This document shows, one piece after another, positions 22,866 through 35,446 of a DNA stretch of 64,000 bases. Each line of letters begins with the position of its first letter. Within the stretch, counting starts at the first letter, position 1. The translations under genes and the position numbers were made by a program. Under the pieces are notes generated by a model. The model worked only from the letters and a program-made list of their open reading frames with translations, was not told the DNA's origin and did no database searches. This DNA is from Trileptium ribeirensis (Eukaryota > Nematoda > Enoplea > Enoplida > Thoracostomopsidae), in assembly GCA_030248225.1 (NCBI GenBank), contig JASANE010012349.1, forward strand, positions 21,541 to 85,540, in the 5' to 3' direction.

Positions 22866-24370
22866 ACTTTATCTTAAGGACGCTACTATTCTTGTGCTGG
22901 GCACGGGGCGAGCTGCCTCCCTGCATGCCGGCGAGCTTCCATTTGGGTCATTGGTTAGGCGGTAGGGAGGTGGGCTACGAAAGCCGATTACCTCACGTCT
23001 TCTCGTGCAGCCTGGCCAGCGAGAGATCGCTGGCGAAGAACCCTCTACCAAAAAGTTAACAAGATTAGAATAGCTTTAAAACGCTGAGCGATAAATAGGT
23101 TGAGCTATTAAGGATTCAACACATTGCGGGCCTCGCCGGCCGAAAAAAAGTATTGAGCTCGCGGGTACGTGCATAGTAGCGGTGGACGGCCCTTTGGTAA
23201 GCGGTAGGGTTGCTTTTATAAAGATTGCCCGAGTTTTTAATGTAGACGTGGTTGTCCTTCTGGCAGAAGCAAAATGGTTATAGGCTACCACATTTTACAA
23301 AGTATTGAACAAGTTTTGGATTGCTTACAGGTAATTGGGAAAAAGTTAATTTTAGATGATATGAGGTTTAGGATCATCTAAAGCTAAACTAAGTTAGGGT
23401 TAGTTAGTTACCTTAGTCGAACTAGTCTATACTATAGCTAAGATGAAGCTAGTGTCTTTGTTATATTTGACGAAGCTCTGTAGTAAATTGGGTATTATAA
23501 TTTTTAAAAACCAAAGCGTGCGTCATGAGGATGTTTAATGGCAATAATGGCGTCATAGATGGCCAATAAAAATAAGACTCATAAAAAATAATTTCACAAA
23601 TAGCATACGCACAGAGTATTACTGTAGACATGGTATCTCCAGGAGTGCCCTACATTTCAGTCAGCGTTGCACGCTGCCTTCGCACCATAAGCTACATCAG
23701 CGCTGATGACGCAGTCTTATGGCCATATCGCGCATGTAATCCTAAGGGTCTTCCCAAATTCCTCAGGGACTTCTAAAATATTTCAATCTTCCAAATTCTT
23801 CCCGGGGTAGTTTCAGGTATATAATTCTAATTTCTCAAATACTTGGGGGAATTGAAACAATCAACAATGTCTAAGTCTTCGATTAGCTTAACCCGTAGGC
23901 CTCCTAAAGACCTCACCTTTGGATTAGTCTGATGACTGGATCTTAATTTCAGACTCGCTAAAGCGCAGCCAAGAATTAGGCTTAGTGTAAGATTTAGCCA
24001 TGGTGTAAGGTGTAGGTTTATAACAGTCTTTCATATACTATGGCTTAATCTTTAACCTAGACGCCTAGTTTAAACCTTATTCTTTGTCCTAGTCTATAAG
24101 GCTTACGCTTAGATTTCAGTCAATACTATGGAATAAAACTGCGTCTATGCCTTATACTAAAGCTAAACCTCTGCCATTCTCTAAGCTCGGACTTAGTCTA
24201 ATCGAGACTAATACTGAGCCTTTAAACCAGTGTTGGTAGCGGAGGAGTAGGGTTTATCTCCTCCCTAAGCGTCGGACCTAGATTCTACCAAGCCAAACCA
24301 AACCTCCTGAACGTTCCGCACCCCTTCTACCTCTCAGAAAAGCTTAGTTTAGCTAGACTGATAATAAAAT
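22866..24370. other. No recognised gene
   Basis: It contains many ctaagcct/aggcttag words (23380-24240) related to the R1 core but without clear copy boundaries. No coding region is recognised. Confidence 0.4.
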
Positions 24371-24409
24371 TTTAAACCATAGCTATCGAAGGGGTTCGCA
24401 GATACGCCT

Positions 24410-24760
24410 CTAATCGTGGACTGCCCCACCCCGCGCCGCCGCCAAGCCAAATGAAACCTCTGGCGACTGCGCGCCCTCCACTACTTTCGCAATTCCCCAT
24501 TATGCCCCTACATGCCGAAGGCCCCGTAAAATTTACACATAAAAGGGGAAAATTGGTAAAATTGGCAAAAATGAGGGAATTTATAAAAAATTTTCGCAAA
24601 TTGGTAAAAATGGAGAGAAAATTTTGGGTTCCTAAAAATGTAAAATATACGTCTTCCCCTGGCCTACTCCCGCGATCATCTCCCGGCACCCTACCCGCCA
24701 AGATTTCGCTGTGGAGGGGCAGATCAGACTTTGTGTCCATGAAGGCAAGGTAAGCGGGGT
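24410..24760 (+). repeat. Dispersed repeat family R2, copy
   Basis: GC-rich ends (24420-24480 and 24655-24720) flank an A/G-rich core with gggaaaattggtaaaattgg and ggtaaaaatggag. It has the same organisation as 27690-27945 and the inverted copy at 10750-10990. ORFs on both strands here reflect the low-complexity core. Confidence 0.5.
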
Positions 24761-24779
24761 TAGCAACTAAGTCGCGCCG

Positions 24780-27385
24780 AACTCACCGTGCAGGAGCGCG
24801 GAAAATTATGCGACTACAGGCAATACTACGGATAAATTTGTTACAAATTCTTATATACGAAGCGGCAAAATGGGGAAATTTTTTAACAATAGCCCCCACG
24901 ATTTCGGAGTGCCGTGCCGTCTGCTGACTCTTGTCCAATGGATACCTATGGCTATCGCAGCAATAGTTCGTCACAGTAAGATGGCGTTCGTTGGCGAGGA
25001 GCAGAGCTCGGATTGCTTTTGCTGCTGTAAAGTGTTATTCAGCCTAGGGTCCTTTCTATGCACCCGGTGTCTTGATGCCAATTGGTAATACGCTCGCAAG
25101 TAAGACTTTTACTAATATAATATTAACACGATTTTATTGACAATGTTCGAAATATCAGTCGAGTCCCGTTTGATAGTATAGTTTCCGGGAGTAGTGGCCG
25201 CCGCCCGTTTGTGTTAAGGTTCCGCGTCCAAAAGTAGCAAAATGTTTCAAGACAATCTGCGAAACATTTTACAAAAATATATGGGGGCCAGCGATACTCG
25301 CACCCCCCTCCCCCAGAAATTTTTGGGAGAGGGGTAGGTCCCCCTGCACTCCCCAGTGGCTGTGCCCCTGTCTATGCCTGAGGCTTTTCGACACCTATGT
25401 TTTAACTAAACCCAAGTTGTAAAGCCTAAAAGCCATTAACGTTAACGCTTTAATTACCCAATTAACGCGCCTTCTCAGTTTCGACATTCTCGAAATCCTA
25501 GTTCCTCCAAATTTCCATTTTCTAGTTTTCTCAGATTTCCAGTTTCCCAAATCTCATCTTCCACAAGTTCAAAACTGCCCACTTTCGCAATCTAACAATT
25601 TTCCGCAATTTTATCATTTCCCATGGGAATTTCTAGATCCCGAAGGGATTTGGGAATTCTCGGTTTCCCCTGTTTGCTAGTGAATTCCGCACATTACCCA
25701 TTTCCCGTGGATTAGCAGATTGAAATGTTTTACGGAATTTCGGAAGCTCAGCTTTTTGTCCCATGTGTCTTTTATGCTTTTAATACGAATAAAAAGAGGC
25801 TGTAAAATTAATTGCAAGATTATCAATCAACTTTGTTACCCAGTCAATTAATTTTAAATGCGATAATGACCAACTGATTATTGAAATTAATTGCAATTGT
25901 TTACACACAGCATGAGTCTTTCACTCCAGCTTTAAACGTCATAAAGACGAACATAAAATAACTATTTATTACAGTGATGGTGTTTTTGTCGTACTGTTCA
26001 GATTTAATCCCAGGTAATGAAAATGAAAGAAAATAAAAAATTTTATAAACCATAGAACGGTGTCGATCTCCATTTTCCCGACTTCACGGCCATACGAGGT
26101 TCAGAGTGGCAACTCTTGCCACAGTACTGTCAACGCAGTTGTGTCATTTTCGCATGAATTCTGCTCAATTTACAGCCTCCTGACCCATGGACGAATGAGT
26201 CACCCTGGCCCGGTTTCGAATACACGAGTTTACGATCGCTATTCCGACGCTTATTAAGCCACTTGGCGTTATATACCGCTATTACCATATACTTGCGGAT
26301 ACTAGAGAAACAAAAATGAAGATGCACAATACATTGGCGTTTTTTGCATAAAACTTGATTTGAAATTCAAGGTATTTGTAGCTACTGCTGTAATTTTTAT
26401 TGACATGATGACAAACTCCCGATAGCCCGCAGAAATAGCTTACGAAGTTACTTTCGTACTTAGAAGCCTAGCCGTTTTAGTAGAATGAAACATGACCATA
26501 GCGCTGGGTTGCTGGAGGATTACTGTCACATGACTGTGTCGTCCTGTATAATATAATAGAGTATATGATATATATTACATAAGGTGTTTTTATTTTGTAT
26601 ACATGTAATCTGTACTTGCGTATACAACATAAATATGTTACAACATAAATAGGTATAATATATACATGTATCACAAATCATATTACATGTACAGTGCATA
26701 AAGGACAACAGACCCACAGTTATTCCTGCAGAAGTTTAAAAAATCCATGCATGTATCAAAACATGCTGTGGCAATGCTATAAATCTATTTCTAGGCACTT
26801 GGTGTCGCGTCGAAGCACATAGTTCAACTGCATTTAACTGGAATCGAACTTGTCTATTAAATAATTGGGAAATCAAGGTAAATCAATTAATTGGACAATT
26901 CATTTAATTTTTCATCAATTCCACAACCCCTACGAACAACCATGTGTTGCGTTATCAAGTTTGCTCAGTATCACGTCGATCATTGGACATGTGTTGCAAT
27001 TTTTTATGTAATTCGTAACATGAAAAAATTCACCATATTATGTTTGTATTTAAGCTTACTTATATACATGTATATATAATTATTTATTGGCACCATTTTA
27101 TACAAATTTAGTGCGGAATTTTGAACGGAATATGTTCTATCTATATATACCATGAATTTGTTGTTTACAAATTTGTATTTATTAACTGATATTCCATGGC
27201 ATTTTTTTGTTTAAATAAGCTAATTTTTCGGACGCCTGTATATATACGCAGTTTACTGTAGACAGTGAAGTACAAATTGCGATGTACATAATCCAGGTGC
27301 AACGCAGCATTCGGCCTCTACTGATTTTGTCACCAGTGAAAATTTTTAGCTAAAATGTGACTAATGAATAGACACGAAAGCATGG
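24780..27385. other. No recognised gene
   Basis: AT-rich. The stretch 25260-25380 has a hairpin-like G/C patch (cccccctcccccagaaatt, then ttgggagaggggtagg). The stretch 25480-25740 is rich in ttcccatttcc-type words. No coding signal is recognised. Confidence 0.4.
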
Positions 27386-27389
27386 GCAC

Positions 27390-28410
27390 TACAGCTACCC
27401 GGATATCAGTTATTTTGACTGTCACATAAAGTGTTATTTCAAACTGTATGACCAGAACATGTGTTCTTAAGAAAACAAATAACTCAATATTGCCGTTGCA
27501 TTTAGCTGAAAAATGGTGGGAGTACCATCGACCGAAACAACAATCATTGACCAACAACCAAAATAACGTCATTGGGATGATATATACAGCAACCAGTACA
27601 ACCACGATAATTTATATTTTTTGTTAAACCTATCTTCGATGAAAGCAACAGTGGGTATGCTCATAGGGTACAAACAGCTACATGAGGTTCGAACTCCCGC
27701 AGTTCCGCGTGCGAGCCAAATGCGCGCGGAAAATTTTGGTAAAATTTTGCAAAACAGATTGAAAATCGGCAAAAATGAAGGAAACAGGCAAAAATCAAAG
27801 GAAAATTGGCAAAAATTGGGGTAAAATGGCAAAAACCGAAGAATATAGGCAAAGATTAAAACAAAACTGGAGTCCCAAAAGCATTTGAAAATTTAACACT
27901 CTGACGACGTCACTGGCCCACCCTGTCCTCCGCGACTGGCCAATCCCTCTGAAGTAAGCACTATCCCCCGTAGACCTCATGCATGTATGGCTTCAAACTG
28001 AGCAATGTCTTTATTGTTTCATATAGGACTTCAGTGTAATTTTATGTGATAGTATATATATCTTCATGATATTTTCACTGTGTATTTTCAGTTTTAATTA
28101 GCAGTTTCATTAAAACGGCGACGAATGTGGCTGCTACATAAAAGTGCTATCAATTTTACTAAAGCATTTAAACTAAACTGTGAATAATTAGCTACGAATC
28201 TGCTCATTTACATACGGCTTCAAATATCTAACGCTACGAATTGAGCGGATAACTTATTGAGGCCATAAAGGCCGTAAAGGGTAAACTAGCGTTCAAGGAT
28301 GACTGGCAATTGAAAATTAACATGAAAACTTTGTTTTGTCAGCTGTAATATGTCGCGAACAAGCTAGGTTGTTCTTGATCGAGAAAGCTTAAATTGTAAT
28401 TTAAGTCTCA
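27390..28410 (+). repeat. Dispersed repeat R3, copy 1, interrupted by an R2 element
   Basis: Words such as gctacccg, tatgacc.gaacatg.tgtcttaa, aaaacagataac, taattagttacgaat and cgcgaacaagct occur in the same order at 39290-39730. In this copy the homology is split by the R2-type A/G-rich segment at 27690-27945. Confidence 0.5.
27690..27945 (+). repeat. Dispersed repeat family R2, copy inside R3
   Basis: A/G-rich core with ggtaaaattttgc, cggcaaaaatgaagg and ggaaaattggcaaaaattgg, with GC-rich ends. It interrupts repeat R3, so it inserted later than the R3 duplication. Confidence 0.5.
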
Positions 28411-31400
28411 TAAGTAGTTAAGGATGATAAATTTGGAGAATCGCCTAAGGTAATTTTTAAACAAAAATTCTTTGAAATTTCAAAGAATATTCTTTGAATT
28501 TTAAAAGAATATCTGGTCGTGTAAAAACCCTAGAAACTACTTTTAAATTTCATGAAAACCTATTTTCACTGTATGCACCTGTAATTAGAAAACTACTGGT
28601 CGATTTTATGTAAAACTGCCAAGCATTTGGCAACACTCATACTAGGCTACATGTTGACTTGTTACAATACTTCATATGCGTATTTTTAAAACTTTGAATT
28701 TTATAGTACTACATCGTTTTTAACTGTGTAGCTTTTTATAGCTAAGGAATTCTAAAAATACTGATACGTACGAACTCTGAAGTGTCTTTTCCACGATTTA
28801 TACGTCAAATGCATCAAGATTTAGATATATTGTCAAAGCAGAAACCGATTTATATTAATAAACAAAATGCGTGAATACATAGAATTTAGGTGTGGAAACT
28901 TGGATGTTCTGTTATGAAAATCGCGAACTGAGTTGATGAAAATCGTGAACTGATTGAACTCACAAATTGCCAGTAAAAGACTGATGTAGAGAATCCAATC
29001 AAGAATTTCTTATGTAACATGGCAATATTTTCCTAATCACAAAGATAACCGATGTCCCGATATGGAAAAATCGTAACGCGGGGTATGCTGAATGTAATGT
29101 AACGCTGAATCAGTAAACACTATCATTGTCGTCTGCAATGACAACGGAATGGTTCATCTTCACACAGTATAATGGGTCGACAGCCTAAAATCCATGTCAC
29201 CTTTAGGGTCTGGAGGTTATATCGTTAGAAAAGAACAGATTAAATTTAGATGTGAGGGTTCGGAGACGGAAGCCCCCGACTTAGGCTTATTATGTGGCTC
29301 ATATGGGAACCTTAGCGTAGGCTTCCCGATGGTGTTCCAAACAGCAGGAAACTAAAGGGCCAGTCAGTCCAACGTCTGTAGCACAGTGCTGGAATTTATA
29401 TGGCGGTGAAGATTGAAATGTCCAAACTACGGATAATTCAGTACTTGTGGTCATAGCACCAGCAGGCGGGGTCGGATTTGGATTCAAATCTTGAGCCGGC
29501 GAATAGCGTTAAAACACGCCGATATAGTAAACCAGTCTAATGATCTGGGCAATCTTGACAAACTTATGTTTCAGGCAAAATTTTATTGGTTACAATAAAG
29601 AATGTCAGGTTTATATATGTAGTTAATGCTCTCTTTCACAAACTCAATATACAATTAAATTTAAAAACGTTCCAATGTCGGGAATACCCTGACGATTTGA
29701 CTAAGGTTCCTTTCCAAATGGCTAACTTTAATGAATTGTAAATTTTGCTTGAAATTTAAAAAAACCGAGATGGGTATCGCACACATTTGTACATACTCAG
29801 TATTCGGCACTATTGTCGAAACAACTAGATTGTTCCGTTTAATAACCGCTGTCTAAAATTATAGTGGTGCTCTTTTATGGACATTGTACTGAAAACGTTG
29901 TTGTTATCTTTAATGACCGCTGCCGAAGTGAATAGATGATTTCTTTGACTGGTCGATTCATAGCCCTAACACATTTTGTTGGACTAGTCGGCGTTGGTAT
30001 CGAAATGAATCGGTTGTTTCCGTCATTCGGAGGTGGAACTGCTTAAAAGTCAGGATGATTACCATTAACAAGTGTTGTCTGCAAGGCTTTTTTGCAAATG
30101 CTTCAGTGGATATGTGTCTAAAACGTGGTTTCTTAACTTGAGGCTGTCACAAAATTCACGAAAGTCTGGTCAATCCAACAATGACCATAAAGTTTCCAGA
30201 ATGTTTCGTTTAGTATGCCTAGCAGAGTAGTACCAAGGTAGACCACAAAAGTTAGTGCTTTCAGACGTGTTGCCTGGTCTGTGATAATCCCTGGCAAATA
30301 ATCTTTTAATATAAAGATAATCGCAATAAAAGTGCTTTGAAGTATTCCCAACTGCCGTTATGCCTTTAGTGCACTAAATTCGAGAAAAATACGGACGTTT
30401 TGTGCCAAATCCATTGCTTTATAGCAAAGAGCATAACCCAGTATGCTATTTTGCCGCAAAGTTATAGTCATCTATTTGTACCTTTTACTGCTTCGGCTAT
30501 ATTCAAGCTGAAGCTTGCGATGCCAAAGGTCCAAACGAATTTATGCTCTTTTCTGCATTATAATCTTATTGCGATTAGTATAATGGCGGTTTATTACATA
30601 GCTAGGTAAGGTATGAAGATTACGTTCTGGGTTTGCTTGTTAGTTTTCTTTTTTCTATTTCAATTATTAAAGTCCAGCAATTTTACGGTAGTTGCGAATT
30701 CGCCGTTCTAGGCGCTTAGTATTTAATAATGAACTTCCAAAACCATCGATATGGCAAAGTATTGTGGACATGAAAAATTTTTCTGAGCCATAGGCCTAGT
30801 GGCGATGAACAAGCGTGATTTTTGTGAATGCCCGCAAGCAAAAAAGTTTTGCACGCACACAACTCAACGATAGCAAGCACTGGTATTGGAGAATAAATAG
30901 TTTATTTACCACTCGTTTTTAGACTGGAGCTATCGATGCATGAAATGTGTGGCAACCTCCCAGGAATAAACATCCTGCAAAGCTATCAAATAACATGCCA
31001 CAAAATCCAAGTTCGGGTCCGAAACCGTGGCCAAGAATCGCATTACAAGCAGCTAATAGCTGATTCCGTTTGATACAACTGCGTAACATCATAATTTATG
31101 GTGGAAACCTCGAACCAAATCCCGTGTGCTATATATTCGGTATGAAGGTACAAAGAAATGTGAAAAATGCAACATCGATTCACATATAAACTGCTTCGAG
31201 GGGTTCTTTGTGACGGCGTAAAAACTGTCGAACAAAGAACACACCCCGCTTATTAGAGCTATGGGCGAGATCAGTTTAAATTATCCGTGATATATCAGTG
31301 CCTAATGGATGTCACGAGAACCAGCCAAAATAGCGCAAAATTACAGCGAGCGTCAATTTGCGAATTCAATTGACAAATGCCCCATTTTTGGACTGAAAGT

Positions 31401-31786
31401 TTGAGCAAAACTTTTGAACGTATGAATACACTTTAAATATGGGATTGCCTGTTTTCATTTTTACTTATATAGAGAAGTTCTTAGTAACATTTAAGTTCTG
31501 TATATCTGTTTTGGAGATGTGCATTTTTGCACCAGATAAAATAAACTTTCCGCACAGTAGGGACGTCACCGCAGGGTAAAACTATGGGCCACTGTTCAGT
31601 TTTGGCTGCTGCCCTCAGTGTCCTTCTTAAAACAATATCGAAGCTTTGCAGTAACCTCCACAATGCGCCGGTGTCTCTCCAGCGAAAAAAAAAGTTTTGG
31701 GGAAGCATAATATAATAAAACTTCTGGACGCTCTTTTCAAGGTAGGTTTCGCAGTCAAAACAATATGAAATTTGGAATTTGTCTTA
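28411..31786. other. No recognised gene apart from an R1 copy
   Basis: AT-rich. The ORF at 30133-30351 on the minus strand is hydrophobic but has no recognisable domain or firm splice sites. Confidence 0.4.
29185..29330 (-). repeat. Dispersed repeat family R1, inverted copy
   Basis: The reverse complement reads ggttcccatatgagcc, aataagcctaagtcggggg, ctccgaaccctc and tctgttcttttctaacg, in the same order as the 19925-20100 copy. Confidence 0.6.
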
Positions 31787-32188
31787 TTAACCCTTTAACG
31801 ACCAGTGTCCACATATGAGGACAGCTCAAAAATCTTGTTCTGTTCGACTAACGCATTACTTATATATGAGAGGCGGTGTTCTATTTATATCTTTAGATAG
31901 CTCCGCTGTAGGCTTATTGCGGAATTCGTCATAGCTAGGTTTGTTGTGTCGCCACATTTCGCAGAAGTTGCGCCAGCTGGTTGTTTTTGTCAACCTCAGA
32001 AGAGTGTGGTTTCCAGCTTCGGCATCGGGGCCATACGGTAAATACAGGTGAGTAAAATTATGCACGATATACGACATCATGTTTTGTGCTTATAACCAAG
32101 AGGTTTTGAAGTTTTTCTCCGGACCAGTCGTTATATGACAATTCTCATTCCTGTCCACAAGTGTGGACACCAGGCGGCTATGGTAAAA
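31787..32188. mobile_element. Decayed piggyBac-like MITE
   Basis: It starts TTAACCCTTTAACGACCAG. The left subterminal motif ccagtgtccacatatgagga is mirrored at the right (cctggtgtccacacttgtgg read in reverse complement). Within the outer 26 bases about 16 match. The right TTAA has apparently mutated. A minus-strand ORF at 31856-32080 lies inside but is not recognisable as a transposase. Confidence 0.55.
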
Positions 32189-33347
32189 ACGAACCTACCG
32201 GTTTTTTCTTTGTCAACAACGTTAAACTGGATTTAACACGGCATTACGGTTTCTTATCCGAGCGTAAACGCACGCAACGAGGGGAGCCGCGGCTGTGCCC
32301 TAAAACTTCGGTCTAGGCCTGCACCTGGCACCGCGCTACCGGCCCTGCGGGCCCCGGTCCCCTGGAAGGCCTAATTTCAGGCCTTTGAATTTTAGCTTCT
32401 GGCTATTTTGGCCTGATTTCAAATGAGTTCGAGTCGGGCCGCGTGTGCCGGAAATCCGCTCCTCGGTCTGGAGGCACACACCTAGATTTTGCAGTTGGCG
32501 TGACAACACATCGGTGCTCTTGAGGTCAACGTTCTATTTCCTATTTCCCAAGTTACGAATCCATGTTTCAGGTTAGGTATCCTAGTTCCGGATTTAGAAA
32601 TCCAAGAAAGTCAATTTTCCCTTCCCATGTATTCATGGATCATTCCCTAGTTTGGCGGCATCTTTCCCCTAAAAATGAAACGCCTATAGTTCTGTTCTCA
32701 ATATATATTCTGATCCCGATATTAATCAGAGCTATGATACTTGTATTCATAAGATTAAAATAATCCGAAGCCTTTGTCGTGGGAAGGCGAGGGGCAGCCA
32801 ATGCCGGACGCCCATTTTAAATAAAGCTTTTATCTAAACCAAACCAGACGTTTCGAGGGAACCGCTGGGTTATGATTGCTTAAGAAACATTTTGAGGTGT
32901 ATCTATATATAACAGCGTTAGTTTAACCATTACACAATGTTTGTATGATCTTGGTATGCCGACTAAGCTATATCATTTAGGTTGTTAGTCTTGCGCTAAG
33001 CCATTTCAAAAAGTGCTAAACTCGAATATCTCCGTCAGTCTCAAATTTCAGTCTATCCTCGACGCTACTTAGAGTTTGAGGCCCGGCGTGATACTGTGCC
33101 AATGCATTGTAGCTGAATAAAATATAGTATATATTGCTGAGATAAAACTTGATCGTCTCGCCAAAGAATAGTAATTTGTCTTTTTGTTAGTTGGCTCGCT
33201 ATTGCTGATTAAAGTTAAGACATTTTTGAGAAACCCGTGTAGTTTTGGCTTTTTGATGAGACGCTTTAAACTACGATAGCTTCAGCTATATCTTAAGAGT
33301 TTAAAAATTTGATGTGAACTGAATGGCCGGGATGAGAAGATGTCAAA
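32189..33347. other. No recognised gene; GC-rich island at 32280-32480
   Basis: The island contains ccggccctgcgggccccgg and several ggcct palindromes, unlike its AT-rich flanks. At 32775-32810 the phrase gggcagccaatgccggacgc recurs in diverged form at 40155-40190. Confidence 0.4.
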
Positions 33348-34283
33348 TATAGAGGGTGTCTCATAAATAAAGCCCCAACTTCAAACTGTTGCGGAGATGT
33401 CATATTATACTTACAGGAATTATAAACGAATATACTATCAATGTCTAAGTAATACAAATGTCGGATACTCAACATAATTTGGCTGATCGAATAACTGTTG
33501 TAATAATGTATTCAGTTAACCAAAATAGCCTGATTTCCAGTATAGTTGTGCCACAATGGTCGCGGTATTCGCCTTCACAGCCCCATATCATATAAACTGT
33601 TGCTTCAGTTAATAAAATGTTAGATCTATGTTCTGTAGCTGAGTTGTCCTGTGCAGAGAGATCACCGTCGACATCTGGTGATGCTGCAATAGCTGATATT
33701 TCCTATCATTTTGACAAAGGTCAGACAAAGTCAATTCGCCGTTGTGCTGTCGAAACCGGCATCAGCAAATCGGCTGTTTCCGAATTGTTAAACTTCTGGG
33801 TCTGAAACATTTTATACCGATGTTAATTCATGCATCAAATAAGGATGATTATGATCGCATGGATGAATTTTGTGAAAAATGGCTACATCGTCTTGACGAT
33901 GGTTCGGACAGCTTGCGAAGTCATTTGGTCCGACGAAAGCAATATTAAACTGACCAGCTATGTTAACCGGCAGAATTATTTTTATGTGGGATAGGGTGCA
34001 CAAACACAAATCACACACCCTGTTATGCCTGAAAGATTCTATATCGGAGGAGCTCTCCATTCTAGAGCTTGACGTAGTTCGAAAAGTCTGCCGAAGTGCG
34101 CGTTTTAGACTGAAAGAATGCTTTCAATTGGAGTCGCCCAGGTTTACACATTGGGTGTTACTCTTCAAAAACCTAAAATATATATGAGAGTATGCTCATA
34201 CTAAAACGTTTTTAGATATGTTTATTATTTGGAGTACTGGGTCACTTTAATGCAGGGGCGTTACACATAGGACATCCTATATA
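33348..34283 (+). mobile_element. Tc1/mariner-like element with imperfect TIRs
   Basis: The ends are tata.aggGTGTC at the left and its inverted counterpart tatataggaTGTCC at the right. About 20 of 29 positions match, and both carry the run of Cs at positions 26-29. The flanking TA fits the TA target of this superfamily. The 936-bp length is short for an intact element (usually 1.3 kb or more), consistent with internal deletion. It contains the transposase remnant at 33617-34180. Confidence 0.65.
33617..34187 (+). pseudogene. Tc1/mariner (IS630 superfamily) transposase remnant
   Basis: Pieces in three frames follow the order of such a transposase. First comes a helix-turn-helix-like SIRRCAVETGISKSAVSELL (~33735-33795). 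Then comes LKHFIPMLIHASNKDDYDRM with FCEKWLHRLDD (~33805-33900). Then comes VWSDESNIKLTSYVNRQN (~33927-33980). The Asp in WSDES sits where the first catalytic Asp of the DDE/D triad is expected in related transposases. Frameshifts at about 33795 and 33900 and stops after 33990 break the gene. The second and third catalytic positions are not evident, and the N-terminal part is missing. It is surely inactive. Confidence 0.7.
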
Positions 34284-35446
34284 TACAAATTCTAAAACAA
34301 GATGAGGTAGCACAAGAGGACTGTTACAAAACTGCTTAGAGTTTGTCCCCGACTGTATACTTTTATTCCCAACAATGATATGGTTTATACCACGACAGTC
34401 AAATATGCGACGTCATTGCTTATATGATGTGCGTTGCAATGGATTGATTAAAGCAGAATCTGCAGCGCCGCCACCGATTTTAGGGGCCGGAGTATCGTTG
34501 AACCATCCCCGAAATATTTTTGCAAATTGGTTAGCAGATATATATCAAACAAATTTTCTGCAATATCCCAGTTGATGGCTAAAATAAATATAAGGGCACA
34601 CCACCTTTTCAGTTATGCCCCATAGTGCCTGGACCGCCAACTATTTCACAATCTAAGCCGAATTAGCTAAGTTGCACAAATTTAAGCTATTTATGTATTT
34701 GGTCATAATTTCTTACCAAATCAGTGCTGAAATGGCTCATTAGGTTTTGGGTCAAGTATGATATCTTTGATGCACCTCATTAGGGTCACTAGTTAATAAA
34801 GATATAAAACATTACCACATTCTCGCTATTTTCTGAAAATCGTTTTTCGGTACGAGGGGTACCTTTATAAAATAATTCGGGAGATCAGATTTTTACAGAA
34901 AGGCCATATTACATGAACTAGAGTCAAAAGATGTAAAAGTTTTTGTTCTAAGATCATTTCTTGAATTCCCCTACCCAATAAGTTAGTCCAAATTTTGTGC
35001 TTTCTTCACGCTAAATTTGTCGAAAAATGCATATATATGCGCCCTTCCAATTATAAAAAAATCGAGCCGAGATCCTCCTACAGTGAAAAAACGCGCTTTG
35101 ACATTCTTTACAATAAAAAAGGTCCCACAGCACCGAATTCATGGCTTCGCCATTGCGCAGACATGCTTTTAATATTACTGCTCGCGTTGGCGGACAACCT
35201 ATAGGCTAAACTCCGACCTCATAAGATACCACTCTTGTCTGATCAGATAAGAAACTATTCTTGCCAAAGTGTTCTCATTCTCACTCTTGGCCCATGTCAA
35301 CTTTAGGTGCCGAAGTATAATGCCTCATTAGGTACACATTGGTCCGGCAAAAATATAAAGGCCAAATCCTTAATCTGTGATGTCTTTTCCGAAATACGCT
35401 TCAGAAGTAAAGCATTGGATTTGTAGAACTACAAACTACGACATGA
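34284..35446. other. No recognised gene
   Basis: AT-rich intergenic DNA between two transposons. Short ORFs at 34375-34575 and 34995-35204 have no recognisable domain. Confidence 0.4.

Noticed and set aside
24372..24753. Long overlapping ORFs on both strands
   Set aside because: Both arise from A/G-rich repeat family R2. The composition is low-complexity and no domain is present.
27569..27852. Phe-rich ORFs on the minus strand and Lys-rich on the plus strand
   Set aside because: They are translations of the ggcaaaaattgg core of repeat R2.
31856..32080. ORF inside the 31787-32188 MITE considered as a piggyBac C-terminal piece
   Set aside because: No conserved transposase block could be matched.
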